The notes under the pieces are model-generated. The model saw only the letters and a program-made list of their open reading frames with translations. It did no database searches and was not told where the DNA came from. Shown here one piece after another: positions 1 through 10,740 of a stretch of DNA of 64,000 nt. The DNA is from Rhynchonema sp. JSB1_4 (lineage: Eukaryota > Nematoda > Chromadorea > Monhysterida > Xyalidae). Every line of letters begins with the position of its first letter. The first letter of the stretch is position 1. The stretch spans positions 1-64,000 of the forward strand of contig JASAMV010007542.1 in the NCBI GenBank assembly GCA_030248065.1. The letters run 5' to 3'. A program made the position numbers and the translations under genes.

Positions 1-306
1 GTGTTCCGTGAATGTTTTGGAGAATCACGGAACACGGAAATATTTCCGTGCCACGGAACACGGCAATGATTCAGGCACGCAGACGATGCTTTGCAGTGAT
101 GATGACAAAAGCCAGCGTGCTGACGTCAAAAGCCCGCGTGTTGACGCAAACAGCAACAACTATTCACACGGAAACATCTCCGTGTTCCGTGAAAATAAAA
201 ACACGGAACACGGAAACCGGAAATATTTCCGTGCCACGGAAATATTTCCGTGCACGGAAATCCACGAAACTGGTTTGTATGTAAATTATTTCCGTGTTCC
301 GGTTTC
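1..306. repeat. Array of palindromic CGGAAATATTTCCG-type motifs
   Basis: The motif ACGGAAATATTTCCGT and its halves (CACGGAACACGG, TTTCCGTG) recur in both orientations across the first 300 bases, separated by unrelated sequence at about 62-170. Each full motif is itself a palindrome. The array runs off the left window edge, so its full length is unknown. Short open frames across it are by-products of the repeats. Confidence 0.75.
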
Positions 307-320
307 CGGTGTTCAACCTA

Positions 321-1496
321 GTTCGCCTTAACCAAAGATGCCAGGATCGAGCCACCCGACCAACAACAATAACGTCGCTCCTGTGTGCCCGAAGCATACA
401 GCACTTTCAATTTGCAATTCTGAAAGTTAAGAAAAAGTTATCCATGTTTCCGTCCAGCTCCATTTAAAAAATTACAGCAATCTCGAAAAGTAACGAACAG
501 CCGGACATTTGGCCTGCAGATCATGCGTCAAACGCTCAACGAAACCGTGAATCAACGTATTCCCGCACGATCGTCGCACGATTGTAGAGGCTCGGAAAAA
601 CTGTTCATGTCAGAAACAATGAAAAATGCCGGAAAACTTGTGAAACTTCGGACGGCGGACGTCAACTCATCAAGTGTGACGGGCGCAATGCTAATAGCAA
701 AAGTTGATCAAATCAAAAATTTAGTAGGTAGCTTTTTTGCCGCTGCCAATTTACTAGCTTTTTTGGCCAACATGCAAAATTTAGTAGCTTTTTTAGGCTT
801 TTCAAAAAATTTAGCACCTAAAAAGCTACTAAATTTGGTTAAAAAAATCCATGAGCAGGCAGAATGGTGAAACAATCTGACGTGGCTGCTGATTTGGGAC
901 ATATTACGTGTTAAAGAATAAAAACGGGGCGTGATGATTTTCTTTTTCAATTCGTTTTGTTAATACAAGCCACCTTCGAAATCGGGGTCTTGTTGGTGTA
1001 GTTTACCTTTACCTGATGCTTTTATGTAAAATAACATTCAATTTTCTTGTGTTTCACTCAGGATGTGCCCGGCAACACTGTTATCCCAATCAGTCAAGTG
1101 GCTGCGACTAGCATTGGCCATGTGCGACATTGACATCAGATCTGTACGTTTGCTGTCCTAGTTTTAGCAGTTTTTTTGCATTTTTCATTGTTTTTGACAT
1201 GAATATTTTTTCAGAGCCTTTACAATGGTGTGATGATATGCGGCGGGAATACGTTGATTTGCCACGGTTTCGTTGAGCGTTTGACGCATCGATCTGCAGG
1301 CCAAATGTCCGGCTGTTCGTTACTTTTCGAGATTGCTGTAATTTTTTAAATGGAGCTGGACGGAAACATGGATAATTTTTTCTTAACTTTTCAGAATTGT
1401 GCAAATTGAAAGTGCTGTATGCTTCGGGCACACAGGAGCGACGTTATCGTTGTTGGTCGGGTGGCTCGATCCTAGGCATCTTTGGTTAGGGCGAAC
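321..1496. mobile_element. Long foldback element with about 350-bp inverted arms
   Basis: The sequence at 321-690 returns inverted at about 1130-1496. The outer ends read GTTCGCCTTAACCAAAGATG and its complement (GGTTAGGGCGAAC), with a few mismatches along the arms. The roughly 450-bp centre holds A/T-rich repeats built on AATTTAGTAGCTTTTTT (715-845) and an inverted MITE copy related to 6870-7062. No transposase frame is visible, and no clear target duplication was found. Confidence 0.75.
846..1017 (-). mobile_element. Diverged copy of the MITE found at 6870-7062
   Basis: Read on the + strand this matches the reverse complement of 6870-7062, for example ACGTGGCTGCTGATTTGGGA and the end TTGGTGTAGTTTACCTTTA. 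It sits in the loop of the foldback element, so it was probably inserted there. Confidence 0.6.
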
Positions 1497-1502
1497 TTAT
1501 TC

Positions 1503-1788
1503 GAAACATAAAGAAAACCGAAATTCTATAGTTAGTGAGTTTCAAGAATCATGCGAAACATTCTGTCGCCTTGACAGCTTTTTGATCAGGCAATTTGCCT
1601 GAATGCGCAGGTAGAAATTGGGCCGGTCCGCGCCGAATTTTCTTCCCGATTGTTCCCTTTAAACTGCTCCTCCTGGGTACATGTTTGAGACTTTGTACGA
1701 AGTGACTTGACTTTCATGATGCCCACACGACTTTCTAAACACTTGTAGAGTTTGAAAGGCGATTAGGAATGTGCAATTTCCCCTTTAA
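1503..1788. mobile_element. 3' half of a TTAA-type MITE
   Basis: It matches the right half of 26098-27170, including GCGAAACATTCTGTCGCCTT and GATCAGGCAATTTGCCTGAA, and ends ATTTCCCC then TTTAA with a terminal TTAA at 1785-1788. The left half is missing where it meets the foldback element at 1496. Confidence 0.7.
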
Positions 1789-1924
1789 GTCTTGCCAAAC
1801 CCAGTCTTTTGTGCAATCTAAGATAGGCATTTAGACCAAGGGTGATAAACATTTCACGTGCATTAATGCCAGAATTTGGACCAAGACAAAACAATATTTT
1901 CTGTGCATAAACATGTCACACTGA

Positions 1925-2573
1925 TTAAAGGGGGCCTTTCGCATTTCAAACCCCCTTCAAACCTCGCATGTGTTTAGACAGCGGTCAAGGCGTCACAAAA
2001 GTCAAACACACTGGAGCTCTAACGTTCAGCATGCGGCCAGGAGATACCCTTCAAGAGGAACATCCGGGAACAAAAACAGATGTGGACCAGCCCAATTTCT
2101 ACCTGCGCATTCAGGCAACTCGCCTGATGACAAGGGCGGTCAAGGCGCAGAATGTTTCGCACGATATTTGCTCCTGCCTCACTATAGAATTTCGCTTTTC
2201 TTTTTATTTCGAATCGCAACGAATTGTTCATGCGTGGCTGCTAAATGTTTCAAAGTCTGCTTGTCGCGCTGGAACAATTCGTTGAAATTCGAAATATAAA
2301 GAAAAGCGAAATTCCATAGTTAGTGGTGTTGCACGTTTCATGCGAAACATTCATTTGCCTTGACACCTTTTTGATCAAGCAGTTTGCCTGAATGCGCAGG
2401 TATAAATTGGGCTGGTCCGCGGCACACTTTGTTCCCGGATGTTCTTAAAGTGCATCTCCTGGTCGCATGCTGCAGATTGGGTTCTGGTGCGTGAGAGTTT
2501 ATTAACGCCCAGAACAATATTTAAATGCGCCCGAAGTTTGAAGGCGGTTTGAAATGCGAAAGGCCCCCTTTAA
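1925..2573. mobile_element. TTAA-flanked MITE, AAGGGGGCCTTTCGC ends
   Basis: Terminal inverted repeats of about 35 bp begin AAGGGGGCCTTTCGCATTTC at both ends. TTAA at 1925-1928 and 2570-2573 fits a piggyBac-type target site. The inside shares the CCTGCGCATTCAGGCAA and GAAACATT blocks with the other TTAA MITEs, but the outer ends differ, so it is a sister family. Confidence 0.8.
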
Positions 2574-3056
2574 GGGTCATTTGTATATGTGTACATACCT
2601 ATTGTTCGTCTTTCGTGCCTGCGGTGATCTTGTTAATCTGAAGTGCTGTTTGTGATGCAGTAGAGATTATGGTTACCAATGAAGCTGCGCTGTGCTGACC
2701 TCGTTATCCAACGCGTCGATAGTGCGACGCATCAATTCGTCCTTGAGTTTAAATAGCTCTGAATTACTCATATTGACTGCCGCCAACGTATTCCACATTT
2801 CAGTCGCCATCTCACTGATTGCATCTTGCAAGGACTGGTCACTGGAAAATTATTACACGGTGGTCGTCAATTATGTATAGTACAGCTGCTCAAATTTTCA
2901 TCGCTCATCCACTTACAGGCGGTGGTTTTGAAAAAAATTAATTCTTTTATCAAAAAAGTTTAAAAACCCGTCCCAAAAGTTAAAATATTTCTTAAGGAAT
3001 GCAAAATTCTAAGAGTTCTCGCTTTTTTGTAAGTCCTGTTTTTCCATAAATATTGG
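2574..3056. other. Unassigned spacer
   Basis: I see no gene, clear repeat or RNA here. The small open frames are short and unrecognised. Confidence 0.5.
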
Positions 3057-3339
3057 TATAGTAAATTTCTAATTTCGTTGCCTCATGTATTTTTACAGAC
3101 GCAGGAAAACTCCCGTTCGAAGTCGAAGCAGGCAACAAGCTCAACACACAGTCAACAAGCCACGCAGCTGACACACGCACAGCCTGTGTGACTGAAACAT
3201 TCGAAACGCAAACGCACATACGATCCAGCTGCGTGGCTTCTTGACTGTGTGTTGAGCTTGTTGCCTGCTTCGACTTCGAACGGGAGTTTTCCTGCGTCTG
3301 TAAAAATACATGAGGCAACGAAATTAGAAATTTACTATA
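3057..3339. mobile_element. Palindromic TA-flanked MITE, copy 1
   Basis: Almost the whole element is an inverted repeat with ends TAGTAAATTTCTAATTTCG, flanked by TA on each side. This is the pattern of a Tc1/mariner-type MITE. A near-identical copy lies at 14553-14825. The centre carries TGAAACATT at 3193-3201. Open frames through the arms are artefacts of the palindrome. Confidence 0.85.
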
Positions 3340-4516
3340 CTGTTGACTTCACGTTACCCTGCCATTGTTGCTTTGGGTGCTATCACACACTCACAGACCC
3401 TTTCGTGTGATCCCGCACGTACACTTGATTCGGTGGGTTTTCATGCTCCACACCAGGAAGCAGTGATTGGGTACACCCAAATTGGGTACACTCAAATTTT
3501 ACACTGTGTGCAGCTTGACTGCGTTGGTGGTGTGTTGATACTTGGACATAATAATTTCACCCAGATTTACCGTCCTGAGTATCAGAAAGCCATACCAAGG
3601 CACCCACACCACCTGATGTGCAATACCTGACTACGGTTGGTTACTCGTTGGTCGCTGGAGAGTATTGTTTTCGCGTCACCAGTGCTTTATATATGCACTC
3701 AGACAGAACACATTATGAAACAAAGATATGTACAACAATTTTTCAGTTCAGCGCTCATTTTTGGTCGTTTTGGGCAGTTTTTGGCTGGAAAAAACTTTCA
3801 TTAACTTAAAAAAACAATTTTTTAAGACATGGAGTTTTAAAAAAATTTGATTAACCAGTGCTTATAGGCACATTCCGATTGAAATGCGCGTATGACGTTG
3901 CAAGAAATAAACTAACGCGCCGTGGGAATTGTGTTTGATTTCCCATTCCAGGCTTTCGCAAGCCCGTGCTTGCTTCACGCCATCGACATGTTCCTCTTCT
4001 ATGCAAACGCTATTTAGGCATTCTGTTGCCTTCGGGGCCAGTCCTGTCGTTCCTGGCGTTAGATGTCTTCAGGCATGAGAGACAGACGACTTTCCACGTA
4101 CCGTCCGCCATTCGCTTCCTGGTTCGTCTCTCGCGGCCCATATTCTTGTCCATTGTGCTTGTACGCGCCGTGCTTTCCAGGAATGGGCTCCACAGGCGTT
4201 GATTGTCTGTCTGAAAGACCCTGAAGGTTAAGTTCGATTTGTTGTGAATATGAAGCACTCGTCGAATTTTCTCACACTTACTGCTTTTTCGCTTTCGTGG
4301 CATAACGGGGAAGAATAAATGTTATCGGGGTGATGATGTTTTAGATGTTCAAGAGAAAAATGTTTTTTGAGTTACACAGTAAAAATTGTTGGTATTGTGC
4401 GATCGCGATGACAGGCCACGCGTTTTGCGCCACGCAGCAAGCAATGTTCAATCCCTCTGCGTCTGAATTAGCAAAGGCTGAAACATTTATTTAAAATAGC
4501 GTCGACCCAGCCCGCT
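3340..4516. other. Unassigned spacer
   Basis: No exon, RNA or repeat could be supported. Open frames of up to 97 codons at about 3966-4303 overlap on both strands, lack recognisable motifs and have no convincing splice context. Confidence 0.45.
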
Positions 4517-5118
4517 TTAAAGGGGAAATTGCGCATTCCTTTTCGCCCTTCAAACTTTACAAGGGCTTAGATAATAGTTTGGACATCACAAAAATCAAAT
4601 CACTTGTTGCCAATTCTCAGACGTGCAACCACATGATGCAAATAAAGAGGAACCGCCGGGAAGAAAATTCGCCGCGGACCGGCCGAATTTCAACCTGCGC
4701 ATTCAGGGTTTCAAATGGTCTCGACGCGATCTGCTAATGTTTGCGTCAGAACAAAATGTTCCATGGTGCACCAGCCAACTTGCCACATCTCGCAAAAGAA
4801 ATTTCGAAAATTTTCGTCATTCTCTTTCATTGCGTGCGGCATCGCCCGTGCAACCAGCGTGGCGAGCGGGCTGAAACATTCTGTTCTGACGCAAACATTA
4901 GCAGATCGCGTCGAGACCATTTGAAACCCTGAATGTGCAGGTAGAAATTCGGCCGGTCCGCGGCAAATTTTCTTCCCGGCGGTTCCTTTTGAACTGCATC
5001 TCATGGATGCATCTTAGCAAATTCATACTAAATAATTTGAGTTTTGTGATGCCCAGACTGCAGTCTAAGCACTTGCAAAGTTTGAAGGGCGATTAGGAAT
5101 GTGCAATTTCCCCTTTAA
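4517..5118. mobile_element. TTAA-flanked MITE, AAGGGGAAATTGC ends
   Basis: TTAA at 4517-4520 and 5115-5118 bounds inverted ends AAGGGGAAATTGCGCATTCC. The arms include an inverted pair around GGTCTCGACGCGATCTGCTA at 4718 and 4910. The same family occurs at 26098-27170 and, truncated, at 1503-1788. Confidence 0.85.
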
Positions 5119-5438
5119 ACATCGCTGAATGGGGTTTATACACTAAAGGCAAACCAGCCGTTATACTTTGCAGTCTTAGACCATACCGTATTACCCTGAA
5201 TTCTTACACACCTAAAACGTTTCGGGTTACTGTAGCCACGTCGCGCGTGGTTTGGTGTGATGTTAAAGCGGGAGTCCAGGCAGTAAGGTCCGGTCACCAA
5301 ACTTGCTGAACACTTCAGATCCGTTTGTCGCAATTCATGTGAATATAACGCAGTTTATATGAAATTGGTAGCCTCAGTATCGACCGAGAACGAAACAAAA
5401 ACATGACTGGACTGCATGGAAATGCAGTCTAATTCAAA
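5119..5438. other. Spacer with GGGTTACTGTAG motifs
   Basis: There is no gene. The motif GGGTTACTGTAG at about 5224 is the same one that recurs in the tandem repeat just downstream, so this may be a diverged outer part of that array. Confidence 0.4.
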
Positions 5439-5926
5439 GATAATACACGCGATTGAAAATTTTCAAAACCATGACTAGACTGCATTGGGTTACTGTAGAA
5501 TGAGGTATTTTCGTGCAAAAAAGGGGTGTTTACGCAAAGTTAATACACGCAAACATGTATAACAGCAACCCTGTAATTTTCAAGCTTCCAGCCGGGTTAC
5601 TGTAGAAAATCTGCATTCTATCAAATGCGTGTGATGCAGTCTATGCAGTCAATGCAGTCTATGCAGTCTAGTGAAAAAGGCCGATAATACACGCGATTGA
5701 AAATTTTCAAAACCATGACCAGACTGCATTGGGTTACTGTAGAATGAGGTATTTTCGTGCAAAAAAGGGGTGTTTACGCAAGGTTAATACACGCAAACAT
5801 GTATAACAGCAACCCTGTAATTTTCAAGCTTCCAGCCGGGTTACTGTAGAAAAACTGCATTCTATCAAATGCGTGTGATGCAGTCTATGCAGTCAATGCA
5901 GTCTATGCAGTCTGGTGAAAAAGGCC
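5439..5926. repeat. Tandem repeat, two 244-bp units
   Basis: Unit 1 is 5439-5682 and unit 2 is 5683-5926, nearly identical. Each unit contains two GGGTTACTGTAGAA sites and ends in a smaller repeat built on ATGCAGTCT. The high identity indicates a recent duplication. Confidence 0.9.
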
Positions 5927-6332
5927 CTTCACACGCTATAAATGTCATTTTTGGGCAGCTGGTCCGAAATTTGTTTTGTTCCCGAGTTGGTACCTTTGAC
6001 GACGCTGTTCTCGGTCGATACTGCTTCAATTAAAGTTCTGTAAATTGAATTGTGTTGGGATTAATGTCGACTATAACCTGTGAAAAGTTGAACAAGTTTG
6101 GCGCAGTGCCCCCACTGCCTGGACGGTCTGGACCCCCGCTTTAACGACCGACAGACGCGCGACCGGACACATTTTCGAAAAGTTTCGAAATCGCTTCCTC
6201 CGCTTTGATTTTTGAATTTGGTGGAATCTGAGAGAATCCGACAGGCACTGAACGAGTGAATTATCAGGTTGCCTGCCGTTAAAGTTCTCGTCCAACATTC
6301 TCAAAACTTGTATCTGCGTCCACCATTCTCAA
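5927..6332. other. Unassigned spacer
   Basis: No supportable gene or repeat was seen. A 77-codon minus frame at 6071-6304 has no recognisable features. Confidence 0.4.
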
Positions 6333-6499
6333 AACTTGTTTTGGTGAGTTTTCTTGCGACAGCAAGCGATTTTTGACATTTTTGAATAAAAAATGGTCAA
6401 TTTTGGAAGAGGAGTTAAAAATCTTTGGAAAATCATCCACGCCTATAAAAGGCAGAAAACGGCGTTTTGAGGCCAGCCGCTTCAGATTACGTTTAAGCC

Positions 6500-6592
6500 C
6501 AAGCCCAAGAAGCCTAGGCGTAGGCCTAAGCCTAAGCCTAGGCCTAAGCCTAAGCCAAAGCCTAAGCCCAAGCCTCAGGCTAAGCTCAAGAA
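6500..6592. repeat. Degenerate (GCCTAA)n array
   Basis: Permutations of GCCTAA (complement TTAGGC) follow each other with point changes, for example CCTAAGCCTAAGCC. TTAGGC is the telomeric repeat of many nematodes. Here it is interstitial and inside a transposon. Confidence 0.7.
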
Positions 6593-6726
6593 AACAAACA
6601 AAAAATGATGGCTATGTTTTGACATCCCAACCCCGATTTCACTGTTATAAACACTATTTCTCATCATTTTGTGCATGTATAAATTTGTTTTAACCAAAAA
6701 AGCCAAAAACAAAAACAAAAAATGTC

Positions 6727-6804
6727 ACCGGCGCCGGCGGGACTCGAACCAGCGGTCCCACAGGCACGAGTCCAACGCCTTCACCGCTGAGCTAGCGAAC
6801 CGAC
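6727..6804 (-). pseudogene. tRNA-like sequence (Thr-like), degenerate or SINE head
   Basis: On the minus strand an A-box-like stretch (TAGCTCAGCGGTGAAGG) and a B box (GGTTCGAGTCC) lie at tRNA spacing. The anticodon loop region reads CTCGTG, suggesting CGT (Thr). The acceptor halves do not pair (CGGTTCG against CGGCGCC) and the D and anticodon stems have mismatches, so a functional tRNA is unlikely. A tRNA-derived SINE promoter is the main alternative. Confidence 0.5.
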
Positions 6805-6869
6805 ACACACTGCCCGTCTATCCGCTGCTACTTATATCTAGCGCTGCTGCTGTCTAATACACACACGTG

Positions 6870-7062
6870 TAAAGGCAAACTACGCCAACACGAGCCCGAT
6901 TTCGAAGGTTGTTTGTATTCAAAACGAATAGAAAGAGAAAATCATCATGATCCGCTTTGTATTCTTCAACGTGTAACATTTCCCAAATCAGCAGCCACGT
7001 ATGAATGTTTCACTATTCTGCCTGCTGCGAAATCGGGCTCGTGTTGGCGTAGTTTGCCTTTA
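6870..7062. mobile_element. Short MITE with 32-bp inverted repeats
   Basis: AAAGGCAAACTACGCCAACA at 6871 returns inverted at the right end (TGTTGGCGTAGTTTGCC), with the repeat continuing inward to GCCCGATTTCG. A diverged copy lies at 846-1017. Both copies are inside other elements. Confidence 0.75.
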
Positions 7063-7325
7063 TTAATTAATGCACACACAGCCAGCTGCGTGTAACGGTT
7101 AAACCTGATGATCAAGGGCACCTGGATGATTTTCCAAAGATTTTTATCTCCTAATCAATTTTGGTGCTTCTCGGGGTCAAAAAGTCATTTCTTAGGGTTA
7201 GGGGTGCTTGTTCCAAAAGTGAAAAATTTCCCATATCCCATACCCCGGGCCGATTTCCCATACCCCATACCAGGGGGGTAACCCCTCCCCCAACCCCCCC
7301 CCCCAACGACACCACTGCTCCGGAC

Positions 7326-7806
7326 CAGGGTAGTACTTGGTCAGGGTGTTGACGATAGATAGATTGGGTTGGGACCCGAAATGTGTTGACGATAGATAGA
7401 TGACCCAAGTCCGAAATCTGGGGGGTCGACCCAAATTTGTTGACGATAGATAGATGGTGGGGGTGTCGCCAAAAATCAAGGCATAGTATAGTGTACTGTA
7501 CTAAGCAGGTAATAATGTGCAAATATTAATGAAACTGTACTTAGATGTACTAAATCTGCGCGTAGCGCGCGATTTTTTGCCTATTTGGGACAAAAAATAC
7601 CGATTTTGAGCCATTTTGAGGCAAAAATACCCATTTTGGGGTCGAAATGTGTTGACGATAGATAGATTGTTCCCAGAATTTGTTGACGATAGATAGATTT
7701 GCCCATAAGTGTTGACGATAGATAGATGTGAAATCAAAAAGTGTTGACGATAGATAGATGAATTTGGGGGGGACCCCCCGCCACCCCCCCCCCAAGTACT
7801 ACCCTG
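7326..7806. mobile_element. hAT-like MITE, GTTGACGATAGATAGAT family, intact
   Basis: The ends are CAGGGTAGTACTTGG and its complement. The 8-bp duplication CTCCGGAC is exact (7318-7325 and 7807-7814). The subterminal motif GTTGACGATAGATAGAT occurs three times near the left end and four times near the right, all in one orientation. It has no coding capacity. Relatives lie at 22195-23411, 58109-59009, 59641-59878 and 59882-60353. Confidence 0.93.
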
Positions 7807-8225
7807 CTCCGGACCAGAGGAACTACACTGACTGTACCAGGGGGGTTATGTACCTAGGAGGGGGGTTTGGGGGGTTAGGTTTTTGGGTGAAAATTTTTAA
7901 TGTTTTTATTATGTGTGGCATCATGTGAAAACGTAGTGAATTTTGGGTAATTTGAGGTAAAAACCACTGATTTTACACTAATTTTGGTCAAAAATTGGCG
8001 CTTTTGGGGCTAAATCGGGGGATACCTACCTACTGTACCGGGGTGAAAATCGGCGGGATGCCTTGCCTACCATGCCAAACATCGGGGGGATATCTTCTGT
8101 ACCAGATGAGGGGATACCTACTGTACTGGGGGGCTAACCGCCCCCCAACCCCCCCCCCCACCTCCAACACTGCCCGACGCCTGCACTTGGAAGGGGGCCG
8201 ACATCCAAACACCTGCAGCTGCTGC
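7807..8225. mobile_element. Residual MITE sequence with CTACTGTACC motifs
   Basis: The first bases (to 7830) are the terminus of a GGAACTACACTG-ended element into which 7326-7806 inserted. After that, GATACCTACTGTACC-like motifs recur among G and C tracts up to about 8180, resembling the reiterated motifs of neighbouring MITEs. Outer limits cannot be fixed. Confidence 0.5.
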
Positions 8226-8233
8226 GTCCTACA

Positions 8234-8607
8234 CAGTGTAGTTCCTGGGGGGGAGGGGGGGGGTCCCCCTCCTAAGGTACACTAACCGCCGCGACCAAGG
8301 TACACTAGTACACTAACCGCCGCGCCAGGTACACTAACCGCCTCAATTTTTGCCTAAAATCGGCATTTTTAGGCTTAAAATGGGTGATTTTTAGGTCAAT
8401 GATGTCAAAAGTCGCCAAAATACCCTTTTTATGGAGAATTTTTTCCAAAAAGGGGTAAAAATCGGTCAAATTTTCTACCTCAAAAAGTGACTTTTTCCTG
8501 GATTTGGGTCTTCCCCCCCCCTTCCCCCCCCAGGGAGGTACACTAACCGCCGCACGGAAAAAAGGGGTAGGTACACTAACCGCCGCGCCGGACCAGGAAC
8601 TACACTG
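8234..8607. mobile_element. hAT-like MITE, TACACTAACCGCCGC family, intact
   Basis: The ends are CAGTGTAGTTCCTGG and its complement, flanked by the exact 8-bp duplication GTCCTACA (8226-8233 and 8608-8615). GGTACACTAACCGCC is reiterated near both ends. The core (GCCTAAAATCGGCATTTTTA and following) is shared with the elements at 19314, 21128 and 58571. Its right end is about 80 bp upstream of the GGPS1 start codon. Confidence 0.93.
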
Positions 8608-8685
8608 GTCCTACACGTGAGCCTAATCTGCTAATATGCACCCAGACCGAGCGTCACTCATCTCATCAGCGAGCGACAAGTCGGG

Positions 8686-10740
8686 ATGAATTTTTCTCCC
8701 GAAAACAACTCATTTTCCTATGAAAACGGATCGGTGAGTGTTGCGAAATCGAGTCAATCCAACAGCAACAGCAGCACAGCCGACAGCGAGCAAAGTATGT
8801 TGGAAGAGGACGACAAGAAGCTCCTGGCGCCCTATCATTATTTGTGTCAAGCGCCGGGCAAACACATTCGAACCAAACTGTCGCTCGCGTTCGATTTCTG
8901 GCTGAAAATTGGCAGCGAAAGACTCAGCGAAATTATGGACATCGTGCAAATGTTGCACAACGCCAGTCTCATGTGAGTTTCATGTTCAATGTTGGGTGTG
9001 AATCCCCATGAAAACACAGTAAGACTTTTTTAGGTATGCACACATGGCAAACAGAGTCATACGTAATTTGTGTTTGTGAGTTTTTACTACGTCTGCACCA
9101 ACCTAATAATACATAACAGAAGAAGGTTAAGTGGAAGAAGCATAATTACAAGCGCGGGTGTGGAATTTACGGACATGAAAATAGATACACAACCGGGTGT
9201 GAAAGTTACGGGAAAGAAAAGTAAATACAAAACCAGGACAGGGAAAGCGTGACGTGGAAGAAATCGTAGCACACAAGGAAATCCGTCAGATTGTCCGTCT
9301 TTGTGTCCGCAGTGCATCTTTTTCGGCGGTGGCCAGCTGCCCAGGTGGACCATCGCCCCTTCGCACATTGTCCTTGCAGCTGCAGGCCAGTAGTTCATTA
9401 ATGTGGTGCCACTCGAGACTCCGGCTTGCAGCCTTGCACATGGTTCCATTTGTTGGGAAATGTTGATTGATTGACATCGTGGGCCGGCGATGCGATGGAA
9501 CACGGCGGCATCGGCGTTGATAGCGAGCGCCGCGAAGAGGTGACGTCGAGCCCGCCCGTGTTTGTGAGTCTCCCGCATTTCTTTGCAGGATCGACGACAT
9601 TGAAGACAAAAGCGTGCTGCGCCGAGGTATGCCCGTCGCGCACAGCATATACGGAGTGCCACGCACGTTGAATGCCGGAAATTACATGTACTTTATTGCA
9701 CTCAAGAAGGCCATTGATTTGGGACATCCGAATAGTTCAAGGATTTTCACAGGTTTCTCACTGTGGGCGTGGTAATACAATTGTCATAACCAATTAGTTA
9801 AATCGTTCGTTACTTTTGTAAGAGCAACTGTTGGAGCTTCATCGAGGTCAGGGAATGGACATCTACTGGCGGGACACAGTGACGTGTCCGACATTGGACG
9901 AATATTGTCGGATGGTGATTCAGAGTTGGTGTGCTTTAAAAAATAATATCACGACCTAATCATAGTAATCATAAAATCTGATTGCAGAAACAGGCGGTCT
10001 GTTTGGTCTTGCTCTGCAATTGATGCAACTGTTCAGCGCAAACAAAGCGAATTTCAAGCCATTAACTGATGATCTCGGACTATTGTTTCAAATCAGGTTC
10101 GAATCCGTTGCAGGAAGGTTCGTTTCTTGGCAGCTGGATAAGACTGGGATAAACCGATAAAATTTTTCAGAGATGACTATGCTAATTTGTTATCTCAGGA
10201 GTATGCTGACAGCAAAACATTTGCCGAAGACCTTTCGGAAGGTGAGAATGTTTTTTCCATTTTTCAAAACAGAGTTTTTTTTCAACCCAAGACATATTTT
10301 GCAGGCAAATTTTCGTACCCGATGATCTACGGCATTTTGCACACGAATCCCCAAACTCAAGATGAATTGATCAGTAAGTCAGCATTTATTTTTTATCATT
10401 TTTCGCGCAAAATTGTGCAAAGAAATTAATGTACCTACGTATTTGCGTCTGCAATCAGATATTTTGCGTCAAAAGCCAACGGGCATTCAAGTGAAGCAGT
10501 ACTGCGTGGGGGTGTTGCGAAAATGCGGGGCCCTAACGCACACCAGAGAAATGTTGATTGAAATTGACAACAGGTAAAATAATGAACAATAGCCCTTAAT
10601 TTGGACGCAACGAACATCATAATGTATGCGACAATTTCAGGATCCAACAAGAGCTCGCCAAATTTGAGCCCAACCCGCATCTGAACACCATTTTAGATGA
10701 GCTGAGGCCAATTTATGAAGCTGAAATCACAATCTGCTGA
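8686..10740 (+). CDS. GGPS1: Geranylgeranyl diphosphate synthase (8 exons)
   Basis: Condenses farnesyl diphosphate with isopentenyl diphosphate to give the C20 donor for protein geranylgeranylation and other isoprenoids; a cytosolic trans-prenyltransferase. Exons are 8686-8972, 9589-9752, 9823-9924, 9988-10096, 10171-10241, 10305-10373, 10459-10573 and 10641-10740. All junctions are GT-AG and in phase, giving 338 aa. Visible motifs are the diphosphate-binding GKHIRTK (58-64), first Asp-rich motif DDIED (98-102), [19 protein letters not shown] and second Asp-rich motif DDYAN (222-226), as in animal GGPPS. The N-terminal 45 residues are Ser/Asn-rich and longer than in the human enzyme. The start at 8686 is the first ATG of the frame. 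A MITE lies immediately upstream, and introns 2-7 are only 63-85 bp. The exact start and the intron 2 acceptor (GTAAG) are the least certain points. Confidence 0.95.

Larger units (their letters stand above)
6407..7154. mobile_element. Mutator-like non-autonomous element with 10-bp target duplication
   Basis: TCAATTTTGG occurs once in intact relatives of the host MITE but flanks this insert on both sides (6397-6406 and 7155-7164). The inverted ends share TAAAAATCTTTGGAAAATCA after AAGAGGAGT or TTAGGAGA. A 9-11 bp duplication is typical of Mutator-like elements. The insert carries a TTAGGC-like array, a tRNA-like sequence and a further MITE. Confidence 0.75.
6333..7317. mobile_element. Left-truncated hAT-like MITE of the CCCATACCCCATACC family, split by an insertion
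   Basis: The pieces 6333-6406 and 7155-7317 together reproduce part of the elements at 20671-21067 and 54383-54775: AGCAAGCGATTTTTGACATT on the left, then the CCCATACCCCATACC motif and the terminus CAACGACACCACTG on the right. The left terminus CAGTGGTGTCGTTG is missing. The interruption is the element at 6407-7154. Confidence 0.8.

Noticed and set aside
2992..3318. 108-codon ORF and its counterparts at 14511-14924
   Set aside because: They lie in the arms of palindromic MITEs; similarity between the two loci is explained by the element.
6727..6804. Functional tRNA-Thr gene
   Set aside because: The acceptor stem does not pair and other stems have mismatches; only the internal promoter boxes are preserved.
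6333..7317. Genomic inversion suggested by inverted blocks at 6411 and 7150
   Set aside because: The blocks are the terminal inverted repeats of an insertion; the host sequence is collinear when it is removed.
7348..7760. CRISPR-like array of GATAGATAGAT repeats
   Set aside because: Spacing is irregular, repeats lie at both ends of an element with TIRs and an 8-bp TSD, and the genome is eukaryotic.
9087..9662. 191-codon ORF antisense to GGPS1
   Set aside because: It overlaps GGPS1 exon 2 and intron 1 on the other strand; the sense strand carries the verified prenyltransferase sequence.
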